A DNA stretch of 64,000 bases from NCBI RefSeq assembly GCF_963678635.1, contig NC_087069.1, positions 47,822,276-47,886,275 on the forward strand, written 5' to 3'. Under the pieces are notes generated by a model. It searched no databases and was not told where the DNA came from. It saw only the letters and a program-made list of their open reading frames with translations. Shown here piece by piece: positions 45,930 through 56,600 of the stretch. Each line of letters begins with the position of its first letter. Positions within the stretch are counted from its first letter, which is position 1. The DNA comes from Symsagittifera roscoffensis (taxonomy: Eukaryota > Xenacoelomorpha > Acoela > Convolutidae). A program made the translations under genes and the position numbers.

Positions 45930-46400
45930 TAATCATAGCCAACAGACAGTTGTTTTCTTTTGGTACAAAAACACAACTTTCGAATTTCTATGAACAAAAT
46001 ATGCCTTTAAAGCTCTTTCACTTTCTAGAACAATTTACGAATGGCGCTTTTGTGATGAATTTAACTCAATTTGAGAAAACTGGATCAATGAGTAGAATTT
46101 TTATTTCGCTGGGAAATCCTGAAAAATTAGTTACACTCTCAAAACTAGAAATCGATCACTTTTTTCGTGACCTTAACACTTCTGCTGTTCAATAGAGGAG
46201 TTTGCCTTCCCTTCAACAAAAAGAAAAGAACCGAAATTAAAAAGATATCAAAATTCAAACCGCGAAAATGTAAATTTGAACCTGAACAATGTTCAAAACT
46301 TTTCCTGGAAAAAAAACCTTGCGACCTATATAAGAGTCTGAACTACCTTCATCGACTCTTAAACATCATAAACTTGAAACGTGTGTTTCTCGACAGTGAA
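45930..46400 (+). repeat. TATA-bearing dispersed repeat (family T), copy 1
   Basis: The order is 'ccaacagacagttg', 'aactagaaatcgatcac', 'aaaccgcgaaaa', GCGACCTATATAAGAGTC at 46,321, then TTCATCGACTCTTA. The same order recurs at 46.6, 50.4, 53.8 and 59.6 kb, always on the plus strand. The strong TATA box near the 3' end would suit a solo LTR or an element promoter. The 105-codon frame within it (45,878-46,195) has no recognised domain. Confidence 0.55.
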
Positions 46401-46555
46401 AACATTTTCAGACAATTTTTTATTTTCGTTTTTTAATGTCGTTTTTAACGTCGTTCGAAGGGTTTTAATATGGGTGAAGGAACAACCATAATTATCAAAC
46501 ATCCCCTCGATAATACCTGAAATCGCCAAAAAAATAATGGTGCCCCGATGATAAT

Positions 46556-46800
46556 GGATAATGGCAAAAACTGGATCAATAGGTAAAACTAGAAGTCGAT
46601 CACGTTTTTTCGCGACCTTTACACTTTTGCTGTTCGATATTGGTGTTTGCCTTCCTTTTAAAAGAAATCAAAGTCAAACCATGAAAAAACAAAATTGAGC
46701 GTGAACAGATGTTAAGACTTTCCTGAAAAAAAAATCATCAAGACCTATATAAGAGTACTCTTTACGTTCATTACTCTTGAAAATTCTTCGTAATTTCTAA
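46556..46800 (+). repeat. Family T repeat, copy 2
   Basis: It has 'aaaactggatcaat', 'aactagaagtcgatcacg', and AGACCTATATAAGAGTACTC at 46,740, followed by 'ttcattactctt'. It is shorter than copy 1 and adjacent to it. Confidence 0.5.
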
Positions 46801-46971
46801 AAATCACTCTAGGCTAATAAATCAATTCGACTGAAAAGATAAAGTCCACCGAAAACTCCTTAAATTTGTTGCCTCCAAAACCCTTGCAAAAAGCAGAAGT
46901 CATTCACCTCAGTCTTTCTTCTGAGCTTTCACGATGGTAATTTGATCACATGTTTTGTTCTGTTTGTTCAG

Positions 46972-47121
46972 GTATCGCATTGCGTAGAGCACTACTTGAA
47001 GAATGGATTTGTGCTTGAAAATGGAGTTGAAGTGCGACTAGAAAAGCCACTCAAAACCAAGAAGACCAACGGTGATGGAAAAGGAGCGGCGAAAATAGTG
47101 GGCAAAATATTCCACAAGTGA
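46972..47121 (+). CDS. SLP-76/BLNK-like adaptor, last exon
   Basis: The acceptor is 'ctgtttgttcag', phase 0. It encodes VSHCVEHYLKNGFVLENG (the SH2 C-terminal helix, usually SV..LV.HY..N) and VRLEKPLKTKK (the final strand, usually V.L..P), then a basic tail ending KIFHK and TGA. This completes a C-terminal SH2 domain, as in SLP-76, BLNK and CLNK. If 37,675 is the start, the protein is about 672 residues; with the SAM-like exon it would be longer. Family role: a scaffold for tyrosine-kinase signalling under the plasma membrane. Confidence 0.85.
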   Translation, partial: VSHCVEHYLKNGFVLENGVEVRLEKPLKTKKTNGDGKGAAKIVGKIFHK

Positions 47122-48240
47122 ACCCATCTAGTTTACTGAACTATATTTTGTGGTCTGATTCAATGGAAATATTGAAACTGATGCGATGATATTTAACGGG
47201 GGCGTTCAACAGTGCCAAAGAAAATCACTCCAATTTTGGTGCCAAAATGTCTGCAACTGCAAATTTTCTTGATTGCCGCACTTAATATGTTCAAATTTTA
47301 GGCACTGTTGAACAAAGTTTTCATTTTCGGCACTGTTGAACTATTTTGTTTCCCGGCACAGATGTACTTAGTTGTACTGCCCCTATTCGACAAATGAATT
47401 AATATTTGACATTAAAAACTAATGATCCGAGCAAATGTTAAAAAAATTTATATTTTATAGAAAATCTCCACCAATCAATTCAACTAACTTCGCCAGTTAG
47501 AATTAAATTTAGTCTAATAATGAGTATTAATTGAAATTAAAGGATCTCATAACGTTGTAATTATATAAATATTTAAAACTAGGGTGATATATTAACAAAG
47601 GCAGACCAGTTTCATTTAGGGCGCAGAAGAGGAAGCGCCTTGCAAGATTCGCTGTTTTCGTCCTCGGTTTCTCCCAGCTTCTGCAACGTTATACTCACTA
47701 ATCTTACAAATCGAAGCCAACAATTTATTAACAAGAAGTACATTCAATATTAGGATTGATGTAAATTTCTCTCTTTGACGGCTGGCTATAGGTGCGCTTT
47801 TTTGTTCTGCGCCGATCGATATACGCCAGGCGTTCTCGTAAGAAATTCGTTAATCTCGACTGATAATGATACACAACGTATCAGACCGAGTGGATGAAAA
47901 CATTCACCTCGATTGAACATTATTTGAAAATTGTAAACATAATACTGACGAATTTGCTAAGCACATTGACTGCCACCGGACTAAACCAAGCTCGATTCAT
48001 GATAGGGATTGTTTTGTTCAAATTTACTATAATTACACAGAAACTTCAAATATTTGAGAACATCTTTTGATGACTTCTGATCTCTACAGGTTAGTATTTC
48101 CCAAACAAAATCCTGAAACCAAGAAATAACAAGAGAAGCCTGAAGAGGAAATACGCCTTGCAAAAGAAACTTTTCGACAATACTGGATTCCACTCTGCTG
48201 ATTAAAAGTCAATTGTCTTTGATTCTTTCTTTTGGGAAAA
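47122..48240. other. Spacer between convergent genes
   Basis: It includes the adaptor 3' UTR. GGCACTGTTGAAC recurs at about 47,301 and 47,328. On the minus strand a good pyrimidine tract and AG (reading down from about 48,150) precede DFVWEILTCRDQKSSKD, a possible exon, but its phase does not fit the RUN-like gene and no family was recognised. Confidence 0.35.
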
Positions 48241-48244
48241 AACT

Positions 48245-49870
48245 GTTCAGAGGGGCCGAGGAACTTGGTTACGAGGTTGGTATGGTTTTGTTTTAGGAGA
48301 AACTTATGGGTTGACGGTTAAAAACGAAAGAGGAAACTTCTGAGTCGTTAAGATTTAGTGGCGGGTTTTGATCGGTTAAAAGGTAGCCTGGATCGTCTTT
48401 TAAAGCACTTAAAATGAGTTGTCGAACTTGATGTTGGCGTGGGGTAAGCATGATAAAAACGAGATGGGTGATGCAAACGGTACAAGGAGATTAAAGACTG
48501 CAGGTAAGAGAGTGGTGGTTTAAAAAGTTCAGGATCTAGACTTCACTATGCACGTTGGTAGTGGAGCTCGTAAAAGTTGAGCTAGTGATTAAGCGAAAGA
48601 CTTAAATTTTGGATGAGCTGCAGGTTATTAATGGAAGTTTTGTTGGCGTCGTGCGCCCAGGCTAGGGAGGGATAATCTAACATAAAGCGACTTAAGGCTT
48701 TCTAAGTTAAAAGTAAGGTTTCTTTAGACTGACCGCAAAAGGAACCTACTAATGCCTTCAAGACTCCTATTCTGCCAAGTGTCTTGTCAGTAGATCTGTT
48801 GCAGCGAGCTGCAAAGCATAGAGACGGGTCAAAAATAACCCATAAAAATTTTGGATTTTAAATAACGGAGAGGCTCGTTGTTTACAAAGACACAGGGAGT
48901 TTTGTAAAACAATCCTTGTTGTAAAGCAAAAGCAAGGTAACAGATTATTAGAGGACGCAGTTACTAGCTTACGGGGAGCGAAAAACTTAAATAAGTGGAG
49001 GAGATACACCATTTAATGAGTGCGATGCTGTTTCAACATCGGGCTTTGGGCGAGGGGGTGGAAATCATCAGCGTATGAGGTGAGGCGAACATTTTCGATG
49101 GGCGGAGGGCGTCAAATTAAAGATTCAACGATAAAACAGAGCCCGGGAAAACTCAACAGTGAACAATTCTATGGGGTCATAGTTGATTGTTATAAAAAAA
49201 GAAGACTTGACGGCCACATAAATAATTGCTCAGCCAGCGAAGAAGTATATCTCTTGGCAGCGGTGTCATGAATGAGTTCCACCAGTGTTCTATGACATAC
49301 CATGTCAAAAGCCTTTGAAAGGTCAAGTGTGGCGAGGACAGTACGTGAGAGAGCGCCGTTAAGGTTAAAATCATCAGTGATGAAAAATGAAGGGTGGAGA
49401 GTGCGGATGTGGTGTACTTGAATGGGCGGAACCAGTGTTAGTGTGTGGCATTTAGGAGGTGCTCTGTTAAAAAGGGATGGATGAGCCTCTCTAAAATTTT
49501 GACAGCGGAGCACAATAGTTCCTTTTCAGGTTTGGGCAGGGTGATTACCTTGAAACTTTTCAACAATTGAGGGATAAAACTATCAGACACTAAAAGTTTC
49601 TACAAATAAGTCAAGTAACCAAGTTTAAAAGGTTTGAGGTGTTTGAGAACATAACAGAGGCCACCCGGATCGAGTGCTCGTGAGGGTCTGCCTCACGCAA
49701 TGGCTTGTGTAATTTGTTGAAGGGAGAAATTTGGGTTATCGAGCAGAGAAAATTTGGCAATTTTGCGTTTAGATTTCCTGAATCACTGTCTTGACTGCTG
49801 TCCAGCTGGCTGAAATTGCCATACAACAAGCATAGCTGAATTCTTTTTAATTGAGCGAACATTATAGAAC
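48245..49870 (-). mobile_element. Degraded non-LTR retrotransposon (LINE) reverse transcriptase
   Basis: On the minus strand, in changing frames, the typical RT order appears: LATLDLSKAFDMV (about 49,330), RWLSNYLCGRQ (about 49,220) and LTSYADDF, the catalytic YADD box (about 49,065). Stops and frameshifts separate them, so the copy is dead. The clade is uncertain. It lies between the adaptor and RUN-like genes, or in an intron of the latter. Confidence 0.8.
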
Positions 49871-50369
49871 GGTCATTTAAACGCTATTAGGCTTAGTATG
49901 TAGTCTTGATATTTTGGAATAAATGATTGAAATGTTTTAGATTTTGACTACAGAAATGTGCAATATACGTTGCAAAAAACTCGATTTGTTGTGCGACTCA
50001 AACATTGCAAAACTATCAGAGTTATCATTGAAAAACAGACGTGAAGCTTTTTTTTCATTAACGCAAACCGGAAAACGGCAAAACGTAGCTCTAAAAACTC
50101 ACAAAATGAAAAAAAGGTATGTCTTGAAAAATGAAACTTATGCAAAAAACCAGAAATGTACACACTATATAGAGATTAGGAGTCTCACACTCCCGTATCT
50201 GTGCCAAAGGCGCTTGAAAAAAAAAACTCATCAAAAAGAAGTAACAGCTGCTAATAAATTGCCAATGCTATGCAGCAAAGTTCCACCTAATGGAACATTT
50301 ATATTGTCGAGTTGGGACAGAAAACGTCGAATCACCATGCAACACTTTTCTCATTAGCTCGCATATGTA
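49871..50369 (+). other. Stretch with a 137-codon open frame of doubtful status
   Basis: A frame at 49,944-50,357 is open and lysine-rich (NRREAFFSLTQTGKRQNVALK) but resembles no family, and its 3' end runs up to a family T repeat. It may be repeat-derived. Confidence 0.25.
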
Positions 50370-50800
50370 ACCATAGCCAACGGACTACAGACAGTTGGAA
50401 AATAGTCAATGAACTCCTTTTTGAACTAACACGAAAAACTAGATGGCCTTAAAGCTCTTTGAACGTCTAAAACAATTTATGATTGACACTTTCCTGATAA
50501 AATTAAGCGAATTTCAAAAAAAAAGAACCAATCGGCATAATTTTCATTTTGCTGGGATACCTGATATTTAAATATCATTTTCGAAACTAGAAGTCGATCA
50601 CGTTTTCGTAATTTTTACACTTTCGATGTTCGAAAGTGGAGTTTTCCCGGGTTTTAACAAAGGAATTGAACTGAACTTGAAAAAAAAAATTATAAGTCAA
50701 ACCCCGAAAAAAATTTGAGCCTGAAAAAAAACATCACGGCCTATATAAAGGTCTGATCTACGTTCATCGACTCTTAATAGTGGACATACTAGAAGACCAG
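50370..50800 (+). repeat. Family T repeat, copy 3
   Basis: It has 'gccaacggactacagacagttgg', 'aactagaagtcgatcacg', and GGCCTATATAAAGGTC at about 50,740 followed by TTCATCGACTCTTA, matching copy 1. Confidence 0.55.
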
Positions 50801-51954
50801 TACAATTCCGCAGGCAAAACTAACTCAACTAATAGCATATATGGAACCAAATTTAAAAATTGCATACGAAATCTCCCAAACGATATATTTCATACGAATT
50901 TTTATATAAATAAAAAATCCAAAATTGGATAATAAGTGCTCAATTCTTCGTTATTTCAATTTCAAGCAAAATTATAACCAAAAAAACAGTTAGCGAAGCT
51001 ACGCTTTACAATCACATGCAAAAAATGTAAATAGAAAGCTCTAAAAACGACGAAAAAAAAGAAAATTATGCCTAGAAAGAAAACCAAATAACTTCAAAAT
51101 ATTTACTTGATTCAAAAGACAACTTCGGCAAGGGACACTTGATTCAAACTTTGTAATTTCACCTTGCATTGACCGATTTCCACGCATAGTTGATTCACAG
51201 ATATCAATAAGCAAAGCATGCACGTTAAATAGACAAATCTAGCTGGATCACACGCGGTACAGTTAACTGCATGATTGCATGCGCATTAAATTCGAGAACA
51301 CCGAAAAAAAAATACTCTTTAAAATAAAAAATAAAAATAAACTGATTTATAGCTTTTTTTCAAAAAAATGACACAGGTTGAGACAACTAAGCCGATTTGA
51401 GAAAACTGGATCAATGGAACTCTTTTTTATTCTTTAGCAAAATTTTGAAATCATATTCCGGTTTGAAACTCAAAACAAATCAGGTTTTGTTTTGCGCCAT
51501 TTAATTTTTAATTATTGGGGAGCCTAATTTGACTTCAGCAAATCAATTTGAGTTGAACACAAAAGTTAACTTGCAAAAAAATTGGGTAGTGAAGAACTAA
51601 CAAAATTAAAAGCAGTTAATTAAAAAAAAATCGGATAAGCAGCTAATTTTTTCATTTCACTGGAACTTATGAGAACCAAAATTCAAAAAGGCAAGGAAAA
51701 ATTTTACATTCACATTAAAACGATTTTTAATTGTGACAATGGTGTTCACTCATGCATTTATGTTTGTAAGTCAATGAACTAAGTAATTAAAATAGAAACC
51801 AAAAGTTTAAAGCCAGTTGAATTTTTTTCCCTATGAAACCCACACGAACTAAAAACGCGAAAAATTACAATTTTCATTAACACTTAATTGGAGCTCAGTA
51901 GCAGCGAATAGTGCTGTGTTCAAAAACTAATGACTACCGACTTCTATTACCAAC
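50801..51954. other. AT-rich stretch, probable intron or 3' flank of RUN-like gene
   Basis: A 'gcgaagctacgcttt' piece at about 50,994 resembles the SINE family, and 'gagaaaactggatcaatgg' at about 51,400 resembles family T. No gene was seen. Confidence 0.35.
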
Positions 51955-52157
51955 CTGAGTGCAAAACAAGCGAGTATATGAAACTTCAAATCCTTCGCAA
52001 ATAGTGTATTGTTGAATCTGCTAGTGGCCATGGCCACGTCACTCTCAATCGGACTCAACTGGGTCTTGGCCGCCAGTTCGTCCTTGAACGAGATGAACAA
52101 ATCCCACGCATGTACCGATCGGAACATGGTGGGGGACTTGAGACCGTAATGGAACAC
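51955..52157 (-). CDS. RUN-domain-like protein, third exon seen
   Basis: The acceptor (minus) is 'cattttcag' style at 52,158 and the donor is CAG|GTTGGT at 51,954, phase 2. It encodes VFHYGLKSPTMFRSVHAWDLF, fitting the HGLK....WDLI segment of RUN domains, then a helix-rich stretch ending DLKFHILACFALR. It joins in phase 0 to the exon at 53,430-53,702. Downstream exons were not identified. RUN domains act as effectors of small GTPases in membrane traffic; the assignment here rests on pattern alone. Confidence 0.55.
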
Positions 52158-52604
52158 CTGAAATGATAATTTTTTCACAATCTAATACGTTTTACATTTT
52201 CTCAGAGATAGCTCTTTTTTGAATTTGTTTAAATTTAGTTGAAAACTAGAAGATCTATTGCGGTTATGTTGAAATGCTACTTTTTGCACACCCAAAACTT
52301 CTAGAAATTTCTCAAATTTTGCAGTATCGAGTTAACACCCCCCAATAGCAACAGGAGAAAGCGCTGGGCACAAAAATTGCATTCGGTCCATCATTGACCT
52401 GCTCCTTAAGAAGCTTGGAAATTCGTAAGCATATCTATTTTCTAAACATTTCGAAGATATCTTACTAATGAATCTTCTGTTATTTCACAATAGTAACCAC
52501 TTTCATGCTCTCATTAAATAGACAATGATTTAACCTCGTCCCGAAATGACCTGGATATCAAGTTGTTCTAGTTTGCAATACCAAAGATGTTCAGATAAGA
52601 TTTA

Positions 52605-52765
52605 CAGGGATAGCGCGTACGCAGTCCCTACACTAAGAAATTGTGCGTCCGAGTTTCCCACTTAGGGGAAATCGCAGGGGTCAACCTCCGCGCTGTGCAA
52701 TGCAGAGGCCTCACCCTGGACCACCTCTCTGCTTGATCGGAGGACGGTCGGCGCCAGGTAAGTAT
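52605..52765 (-). ncRNA. U1: U1 snRNA gene, copy 1
   Basis: The transcript starts ATACTTACCTGG, which pairs with 5' splice sites. It continues through stem-loop I, the stem-loop II loop ATTGCAC that binds U1A, GACCCCTGCGATTTCCCC of stem-loop III, GGGAAACTCGG, the Sm-site region CAATTTCTTAG, and a terminal stem GGGACTGCGTACGCGCTATCCCT. Its 161 nt compare with 164 in human. The stem-loop I loop reads GATCAAGCAG, departing from GATCAYGAAG at two positions, and the Sm site lacks the usual final GG. It lies in an intron of the RUN-like gene, same strand. Confidence 0.95.
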
Positions 52766-52806
52766 GAAATTTTCATCGAAAAGCCTCGAACAAAGTATAG
52801 CGATCG

Positions 52807-52817
52807 AACCTTCTACA
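52807..52817 (-). promoter_or_regulatory. Candidate PSE of U1 copy 1
   Basis: TGTAGAAGGTT on the minus strand at -42 to -52 from the U1 5' end. U1 copy 2 has TGTAGAACGTT at -41 to -51, while surrounding bases differ. This is the usual place of the proximal sequence element bound by SNAPc. Confidence 0.6.
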
Positions 52818-53005
52818 AACAGCGACCCTGTAATATCTTATTCTTTTAATAGCAGTAGACGCAATTTAACCGTTCAATAAGAAATATCTTTTTTGGCCAC
52901 TAATGTGAAAACTCGTTTGACATATTCTAACTTCGATCATCATACATTTAGTATTTGAAGACAGTCGTATGTGCTCTTGCGTTAAACGAGAGAATTAAGT
53001 TATGA

Positions 53006-53033
53006 CCATATTTGGTCAGATTACCAAATATGG
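53006..53033 (-). promoter_or_regulatory. Twin CArG boxes upstream of U1 copy 1 (candidate DSE)
   Basis: CCATATTTGG (53,006-53,015) and CCAAATATGG (53,024-53,033) both match the SRF consensus CC(A/T)6GG and form an inverted pair, at -241 to -268. The same pair lies at the same distance from U1 copy 2. GCATGC (53,068) and CCAAT (53,094) follow further upstream and are matched in copy 2. Confidence 0.65.
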
Positions 53034-53429
53034 TAATGTTTAGATCAAAAACTGACTTTTGATTCCGGCATGCAAGTCAATGAGAAATGACAGCCAATCA
53101 CAATTCTAGGCCTTAATAATCAATTGAAATAGCAAAATACAAGCATCCACTTGGTGTGCTTGCAAAACAAATTAGCATAGATTCTGCTGTTCAGTATATG
53201 TCGAAACAATTACTACAATTAAAATTCATCGCTGTCATCGACAAACAAAATTGCACCAATCGAACAATTGTCATTTTTGTTCTTAAAATGACATCGAAAG
53301 AAAAAGTTCTGAAAAAAAATGAAAATTACATGAAAGTCTGTTTTTTAATCCCAATTTAAGTCTTTTTTCCGACCATTTATTATTTCACAAAGACAAAAAA
53401 TTAAAAACCATAAAGACAAAAATGTTTAC

Positions 53430-53702
53430 CTGCAACAAGGCATTCATGAGACCTCCAGGCCCACAGACTAACTTGGTCAACTCATCCACTGGAACCTCAG
53501 AAGTCTCACCCCCTCCACCTCCAGCCGCATTACCCGCCGTGGGTACACCCTGAGTGGTGTTTGATGATTGGTGGTCGGTTGATCCGAAGGGGCCCTTGGG
53601 CGATGCTAGTTCGGAGTAGGCACGCGAGTAGAACCTGGAGAACCCTGAGGATGGTTGAGGGGGTTTATTTGTAGTCACTGGCGGGGGCACGGTCGAGGAA
53701 TC
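53430..53702 (-). CDS. RUN-domain-like protein, second exon seen
   Basis: The acceptor (minus) is 'atatacgtttag'; the donor is TTGCAG|GTAAAC. 91 codons, phase 0 at both ends. The first part is a disordered P/S/G-rich insert (PPPVTTNKPPQPSSGF, GGGGGETSEVP). The end, DELTKLVCGPGGLMNALLQ, continues into VFHYGLK of the next exon. Composition is GC-rich against AT-rich flanks. The intron downstream hosts the U1 gene. Confidence 0.65.
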
Positions 53703-53724
53703 CTAAACGTATATTTCAGTTGGT

Positions 53725-54110
53725 TTTAATTTCCGAATTTCAAAGACAAAAATACATCGTTAATGCGCGTTTGTTTCAGATTAACAACTTTCAGATTTTA
53801 CTTAAAACTTATAATAATTTGAGAAAAAAGAAACGTTTTTTTTTCAGAATCTTAAAATTGACATCCATTTCCGAAACAAAAAGTCAACCACGTTTTTTTT
53901 TCATGCTATTTGCGCTTTTTTAATTGTAGTGTAACTTGCTTTCCATTCAGTAATTTAATTTGGAATAAGCTTCAAGGAAAATCCAAAACCAAACCGCAAA
54001 AAAACCAAATTTGAGAGCGAACTAATTTTAGGACTTTTTCCAAAAAACCACACGATCTAAATAAGCGTATTCAATTCATTTGTGGCACGTACATCACTAG
54101 GAAGACGCAA
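53725..54110 (+). repeat. Family T repeat, diverged copy 4
   Basis: It has 'acaaaaagtcaaccacg', 'aaaccgcaaaaaa', and CACGATCTAAATAAGCG followed by TTCAATTCATTTG. The TATA-like core is mutated (TAAATAAG). Confidence 0.35.
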
Positions 54111-54349
54111 AAACTCATCTAAAATTGCGTCAAATAATACTCAATTAGTTATTGATTCTAACTATTTATCGCATTATGATGCTTTTGCTATAGTACCTTA
54201 TCTAAACTTAAGACGGACAGCGAATGTAAAGTTTTTTCTTCGATGGGGCTTGATTTTCAAAAAAAAAATCCAAGCTCCTAAATAGATACTGTTTTGTCCA
54301 TATTTTTACGCCGCAACCAACCTTCTCAAATAATGAGCCAAATACTCAC

Positions 54350-54441
54350 GTTGTTCTGGTAAAAATGTAAAGCCTTCACCAAATCATTGACCGCATTACC
54401 CAGGCTCTCTTGCAGTTTGCTCGTTTTGGGCTTCGCGAAAA
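54350..54441 (-). CDS. RUN-domain-like protein, first exon seen
   Basis: The acceptor (minus) is 'aaatttgacag'; the donor is AACAAC|GTGAGT. It encodes FAKPKTSKLQESLGNAVNDL VKALHFYQNN in separate runs, an amphipathic helix typical of the start of RUN-like helical domains. It ends in phase 0 and joins the 53,702 exon. Upstream exons must exist between here and 55,566 or beyond, but were not identified. Confidence 0.55.
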
Positions 54442-54784
54442 CTGTCAAATTTTCTGTCAACCGCGTTAGAGAACTCCGTCTGAATGACACACTAAACAAG
54501 TATGATCAATTATTGATGCTTTCCTTAAATAAGGACAAAGGCCAGATGGATTTCTATGACAAAAACACTTTATAGCTCTTTAACTGCCAACGTCCCATGA
54601 CATAAGCATCAATAATTTCATCGTGCTTGGAATAGTTTAATTAGACTGAATGTCAGTTTTTAAATATTAATCGGATATTTTTCGACTGTGAGCCAATCTT
54701 TTACCAATCATTATTTTCCAATTTTATCATCTTATGGTGTTCATTAATGATTAATTAATCCAAGCGAGCTTTTCAATCCTACAG

Positions 54785-55018
54785 GTGGTAGAGCCAGTTT
54801 CTCGAAAAAAGTATCAAAAATATCTGAACCTGAATGAACCAGGAGACGGAAGTGTCGATCCAGGGGTTGTTGATCTAGCTGGTTGGGGTAGAAAAGGACG
54901 TCGACCTCTAGTAGGGGTAGCTGGCGATTTGCTGCGGACAACATTTGGAATATCTAAACACAATTCCATAAACTTTTTAACCGTCAAAAAATGGGCCACA
55001 AGAAAACGATTGAATTAA
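54785..55018 (+). pseudogene. Isolated coding-like fragment, possibly retroviral-type Env remnant
   Basis: It follows a good acceptor ('tcaatcctacag') and is open for 77 codons to TAA. GRKGRR is followed by a hydrophobic glycine-containing stretch and LLRTTFG, which resembles the basic cleavage site and fusion-peptide start of the Env-like proteins of some retroelements. It is GC-richer than its flanks. No partner exons, LTRs or gag/pol were found near it, so it is at most an orphan fragment inside introns of minus-strand genes. The similarity is weak. Confidence 0.25.
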
Positions 55019-55565
55019 CAATTTAACTCAATAAAAACATGAAAACGATATTTCTAAATAATAAATTAAAGATATGTTGAAAAATATAAATATCTATTCA
55101 ATTGATCAGCAAACATAGTAGTTCAAAAATTAGAATTGACAATAAAGTTAACTTTTCAAGAGAACAATTTCACAGCAGCTGAAACAGTGTTCAACACGCT
55201 ATTTATTTCAAGCAGAAATTTCCTCGCAAGTTGGCCATAAGCTTCCGAAAAGTTTTTTGAAGGTAACTCAAAATATCATGAAGAACCAAGAGAAACTTAT
55301 TTCCTTGTTTGGTTCTGGGACCTGTCAAAAATAAACTCCCAAGTGAAGATAACAATAAAATTGTGATAATTGCTGATATGAGTGTAAACTCCAATGCGAC
55401 TTCCATAGGGTGTAATGGACTCTTCAAAAATAGCGGACGATTCTGGTCTGCTCGTATTCATAATTTAGATTAGAACTTCCACGTCACAACATTCTCCAAT
55501 AAATCCCATAATAATTTAAACTTCCACATGAGAAAATTCAAGAATTGAGAATATTCTAGAATGAT
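55019..55565 (-). other. Spacer downstream of CCZ1
   Basis: A minus-strand frame at 55,203-55,427 contains a hydrophobic membrane-like stretch (LISAIITILLLSSLG) followed by basic residues. No family, no splice support; kept only as a note. It presumably includes the CCZ1 3' UTR. Confidence 0.25.
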
Positions 55566-55723
55566 CTAGACGGCGTAGAATAAATTTCCGAATTCTGTCT
55601 CTAGAATAGACGCCATTGTTTCGTACACGTCCTTCAGTGCTTTCTCTTTGTTGTTGATGACCATGTAAACTTCTCTCTGGTGACTGATTCTGCCGTACAG
55701 CCAGTAGCCCTGGTTGTTCTTCG
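55566..55723 (-). CDS. CCZ1: CCZ1 homologue, last exon
   Basis: CCZ1 pairs with MON1 as the GEF for Rab7 on late endosomes. The acceptor (minus) is 'ttgtgtatttcag'. It encodes KNNQGYWLYGRISHQREVYM VINNKEKALKDVYE in two runs and ends EFGNLFYAV then TAG. This follows the CCZ1 C-terminus closely (YW..G..S..RE.Y.. .N.K .. F.N.F). Two bases complete an Ala codon with the previous exon, in phase. Confidence 0.88.
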
Positions 55724-56289
55724 CTGAAATACACAAAATGGAAAAAAATACATTTCAAACACGAAAAAAACATCGCACGGTCTTCGAACTTTTTGGGACA
55801 AATTTGATCAGTTCATCGACGGAAAATTCAAAAAATAGATTTTGCGAAAATAAAAATTACGGAATCAAACAATACGTCCCTTTTGAATTTAAGTTCAATG
55901 CCGTATCAGAAAACCTTACACCAAACTAACCCATTATATGTCACAGTCGAGAAGATTTGAATACAAAATTACCAACGTTAACTGATATAATATTCTTGCA
56001 ATTTTATATTCAGATTACCTTTCAATCAAAAAATTCAATCATTATCATCCATTTTTCTTTATATCAAAAATGATACAACTTGGGTTTTATCACAGAAAAC
56101 ACGGGTCTTTTTTTCCGCAGTACGGCCGAAAACAACATATATTTTAACTGAACTTCCCGTTATTTTTCAAATCCTTTTTTCGTTTGCTGGATTAGGTTTC
56201 AACCAATCAGATTCAAGCATTATGGTTCAATTTTCATAATAAAATAGAATCCGTTTAGGCCGAATAATAGAAAAAAACAAAAGGCAAAC

Positions 56290-56447
56290 CCAGTCTCTCG
56301 ATAAACTCGGACTGTTTGTTGGGATCCCTGGAAGAATGCATAGGTTGATTGTTGAGGTCATTGTGCAGATCACACAACTGCAGCATCAGCTCATGACTAG
56401 AAGCAAGTCTGTTCGCACTGTTCGATCTGTCCGCGTTCTGAGCTCTG
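56290..56447 (-). CDS. CCZ1: CCZ1 homologue, penultimate exon
   Basis: The acceptor (minus) is 'ctgtcctgtag'; the donor is CTGG|GTTTGC, phase 1. RLASSHELMLQLCDLHNDLN corresponds to the CCZ1 segment S.TS.HPDLM.IL.DIN.D. The exon starts with one base that completes a Val codon with the exon at 59,780. Confidence 0.85.
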
Positions 56448-56523
56448 CTACAGGACAGTATTGTTACTTATTATCAGTTAACAGAGATGTCCATTTAAAT
56501 CCACACAAAATAACATCAAAATT

Positions 56524-56600
56524 ATCGGCTCTTTTCCAGTTTCCCATCCCCTCGTAAAATTACAAAATAAAAATGTTCAAAAAGCTTTTACGCGGCGTTT
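56524..56600 (+). repeat. Fragment of family F MITE (CGGCTCTTTTCCA end)
   Basis: CGGCTCTTTTCCAGTTTCCC then 'cgtaaaattacaaaataa' matches the left part of the element at 60,531. Confidence 0.5.
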
